This document shows positions 4,713-5,815 of a stretch of 5,815 nucleotides of DNA, piece by piece. The notes beneath the pieces were generated by a model. It ran no database searches, had not been told where the DNA came from, and was given only the letters and a program-made list of their open reading frames with translations. The stretch's first letter is position 1; every line of letters starts with the position of its first letter. A program made the translations under genes and the position numbers. The stretch is from an uncultured Collinsella sp. GTDB taxonomy: Bacteria > Actinomycetota > Coriobacteriia > Coriobacteriales > Coriobacteriaceae. The stretch lies in contig URTP01000126.1 of assembly GCA_900550835.1 (NCBI GenBank), forward strand, positions 1 to 5,815, written 5' to 3'.

Positions 4713-5333
4713 CTAGCGCAGCTGGGCGTAATGGTTGTAAATCGTAATAGCCGTGGGATAAAGATAGCGCCCGGACTGGATCACAAAGACCAGACCCTGC
4801 GCAAAACAGGAGAAGAACAACTCATCGAGCGAGGACTTCCCCACCATCTTGCGCAGCGCATGGGCATAGTCGCCGTGACGGTTGGGCTCGATGGCATCTG
4901 CCACAAAGACCACCATATCGAGCGGCGTCATGTCGCAGGCACCCACGGTGTGACGGTCGACAGCCTGGAAAACGGCCGGTGACAGCTCGGGAAAAAGCTG
5001 CGGAAGCTCATAGGCGGCAACAGGGCCATGCAAAAGCGGCGTCGCGGCGGAAGGAGAGCCGGCAACCTTGATGCCATAGTGAAGCGCGCGGGCCACGAGC
5101 TCGTCATCGGAAAGAACCTTGTCCCAGTCGTGAATTAAGCCGGCGGCAGCCGCATCAAAGCGGTCAACGCCGTAGACCTCGGCCAGATGAAGTGCGGTCT
5201 CGGCAACACCCAGCGAATGCACATAGCGCTTGCGCTTATCTTTCATGCGAACATCGAGCAGCTCTTGAATGCGCTTGAGCAGCGCGCGCTCATCGCCCTC
5301 AAACTGATCCTCTACCGACAACGTAGCCCCCAT
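4713..5333 (-). CDS. yqeK: HD-domain phosphohydrolase YqeK (probable diadenosine tetraphosphatase)
   Basis: YqeK is a metal-dependent HD-domain enzyme. Characterised Gram-positive members symmetrically hydrolyse Ap4A to ADP. The 206-residue protein has the expected ligand set: His39 in RYVHSLGVAETA, the His68-Asp69 pair in GLIHDWDKVL, His102 in LLHGPVAAYEL, His128 in DRHTVG, and Asp146 in VADAIEPNRH. Its N-terminal 25 or so residues are slightly longer than in many homologues. The ATG at 5333 shares one base with the nadD stop (TGATG), indicating coupled translation. A GTG one codon upstream (5336) is the alternative. Ribosome-binding support is weak: AAGAAGA nine bases upstream. It sits between nadD and rsfS, the standard order in Gram-positive bacteria. 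The in vivo substrate is inferred from the family. Confidence 0.93.
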   Translation of the reverse strand: MGATLSVEDQFEGDERALLKRIQELLDVRMKDKRKRYVHSLGVAETALHLAEVYGVDRFDAAAAGLIHDWDKVLSDDELVARALHYGIKVAGSPSAATPLLHGPVAAYELPQLFPELSPAVFQAVDRHTVGACDMTPLDMVVFVADAIEPNRHGDYAHALRKMVGKSSLDELFFSCFAQGLVFVIQSGRYLYPTAITIYNHYAQLR

Positions 5334-5815
5334 CACTCAAAATCTTCTTGGCCCAAATCGGCATATAGCCTGCGCTTGCGAATGTAGCCGAGCACGGACT
5401 CGCTCGTAAGATAGCGCACGCTCATGCCGCGGGCAACTCGCTTACGAATGTTCGTCGAGCTGATCGCCAGCGCCGGAATCTGAATATAGCGCACGTCGAA
5501 CGGCAGCCCCGACTCTTTGATTCGGGCACGCGCCGTATCGATATCAAAGCCCGGTCGCGTCGCCGCAATAAAGGTAGCAAGCTCAGCGATTCGTTCGGCA
5601 TCATGCCAGGTCACAATATCGATAATCGCATCGGCGCCCGTAATAAAGTAGAGCTTTACCTGCGGCGGGTAAAAATCGCGAAGGGCATGAAGCGTATCGG
5701 CCGTATAGGTTACACCCGGACGGTCAATCTCGAACCGGCTCGCCAAAAAGGCCGGGTTCGCGGCGGTGGCGAGGACCGTCATGGCATAACGGTCCTCGGC
5801 AGGCGTAACCGGCTT
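5333..5815 (-). CDS. nadD: Nicotinate-nucleotide adenylyltransferase, C-terminal 160 residues (5' end outside window)
   Basis: NadD transfers AMP from ATP to nicotinate mononucleotide, forming deamido-NAD in NAD biosynthesis. The frame is open to the window edge, so the N-terminus, including the expected GxFxPxHxGH nucleotide-binding motif, lies outside. Visible family features in this 160-residue fragment are VTPAEDRYAM (3-12), EIDRPGVTYTADTL, FITGADAIIDIVTW (57-70), FIAATRPGFD and the ATP-site signature ISSTNIRKR (118-126), ending in a short basic-then-acidic tail. An internal ATG at 5782 is not the true start, because clear NadD sequence continues upstream of it. The TGA stop overlaps the yqeK start by one base. 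The gene leads the nadD-yqeK-rsfS group; its promoter is outside the window. Confidence 0.95.
   Translation of the reverse strand, partial: KPVTPAEDRYAMTVLATAANPAFLASRFEIDRPGVTYTADTLHALRDFYPPQVKLYFITGADAIIDIVTWHDAERIAELATFIAATRPGFDIDTARARIKESGLPFDVRYIQIPALAISSTNIRKRVARGMSVRYLTSESVLGYIRKRRLYADLGQEDFE

Noticed and set aside
1..5815. Mobile element, CRISPR array, toxin-antitoxin or defence genes
   Set aside because: Every stretch is accounted for by housekeeping genes and short spacers. I see no spaced direct repeats, transposase motifs or composition break suggesting an insertion.

Overview
This is an ordinary GC-rich bacterial housekeeping region carrying nine genes. Coding third positions are mostly G or C. 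The gene set, the protein sequences and the frequent GTG/TTG starts suggest a Coriobacteriia-type actinobacterium, perhaps Collinsella-like. That placement is inferred from resemblance, not from any search. I see no mobile element, CRISPR array, tRNA, rRNA or obvious foreign island.

Left block (about 1-2760, minus strand). Transcription runs right to left through rpsP (ribosomal protein S16), khpA (KH-domain RNA-binding protein), rimM (30S maturation factor), trmD (tRNA m1G37 methyltransferase) and lepB (signal peptidase I). The 5' end of glyQ (glycyl-tRNA synthetase alpha) follows and leaves the window at base 1. The first five genes are packed with gaps of 10 bases or less, or abut, so they look like one operon for ribosome assembly, tRNA modification and protein export. 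A plausible sigma70-type promoter lies upstream of rpsP at 2732-2760. The rplS gene that often follows trmD in other bacteria is absent here, and lepB abuts trmD directly. rpsP and rimM start with TTG and khpA with GTG.

Middle (about 2676-4130). A divergent intergenic region with two dyad-symmetric elements separates rpsP from dinB (DNA polymerase IV), the only plus-strand gene. I place the dinB start at 2916 rather than 2877, because third-position GC rises sharply at 2916 and a Shine-Dalgarno sequence sits just upstream of it.

Right block (about 4141-5815, minus strand). nadD (NAD biosynthesis, 5' end beyond the window), yqeK (HD-domain phosphohydrolase) and rsfS (ribosome silencing factor) form the widely conserved nadD-yqeK-rsfS operon. 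A strong hairpin with a T-rich tail at 4141-4185 ends it, in the convergent gap with dinB.

No clearly new system is present. The points most worth a second look are regulatory: a TTG start codon inside a hairpin loop at rimM, the two dyads in the rpsP/dinB divergent region, and the N-terminal extension of RsfS.
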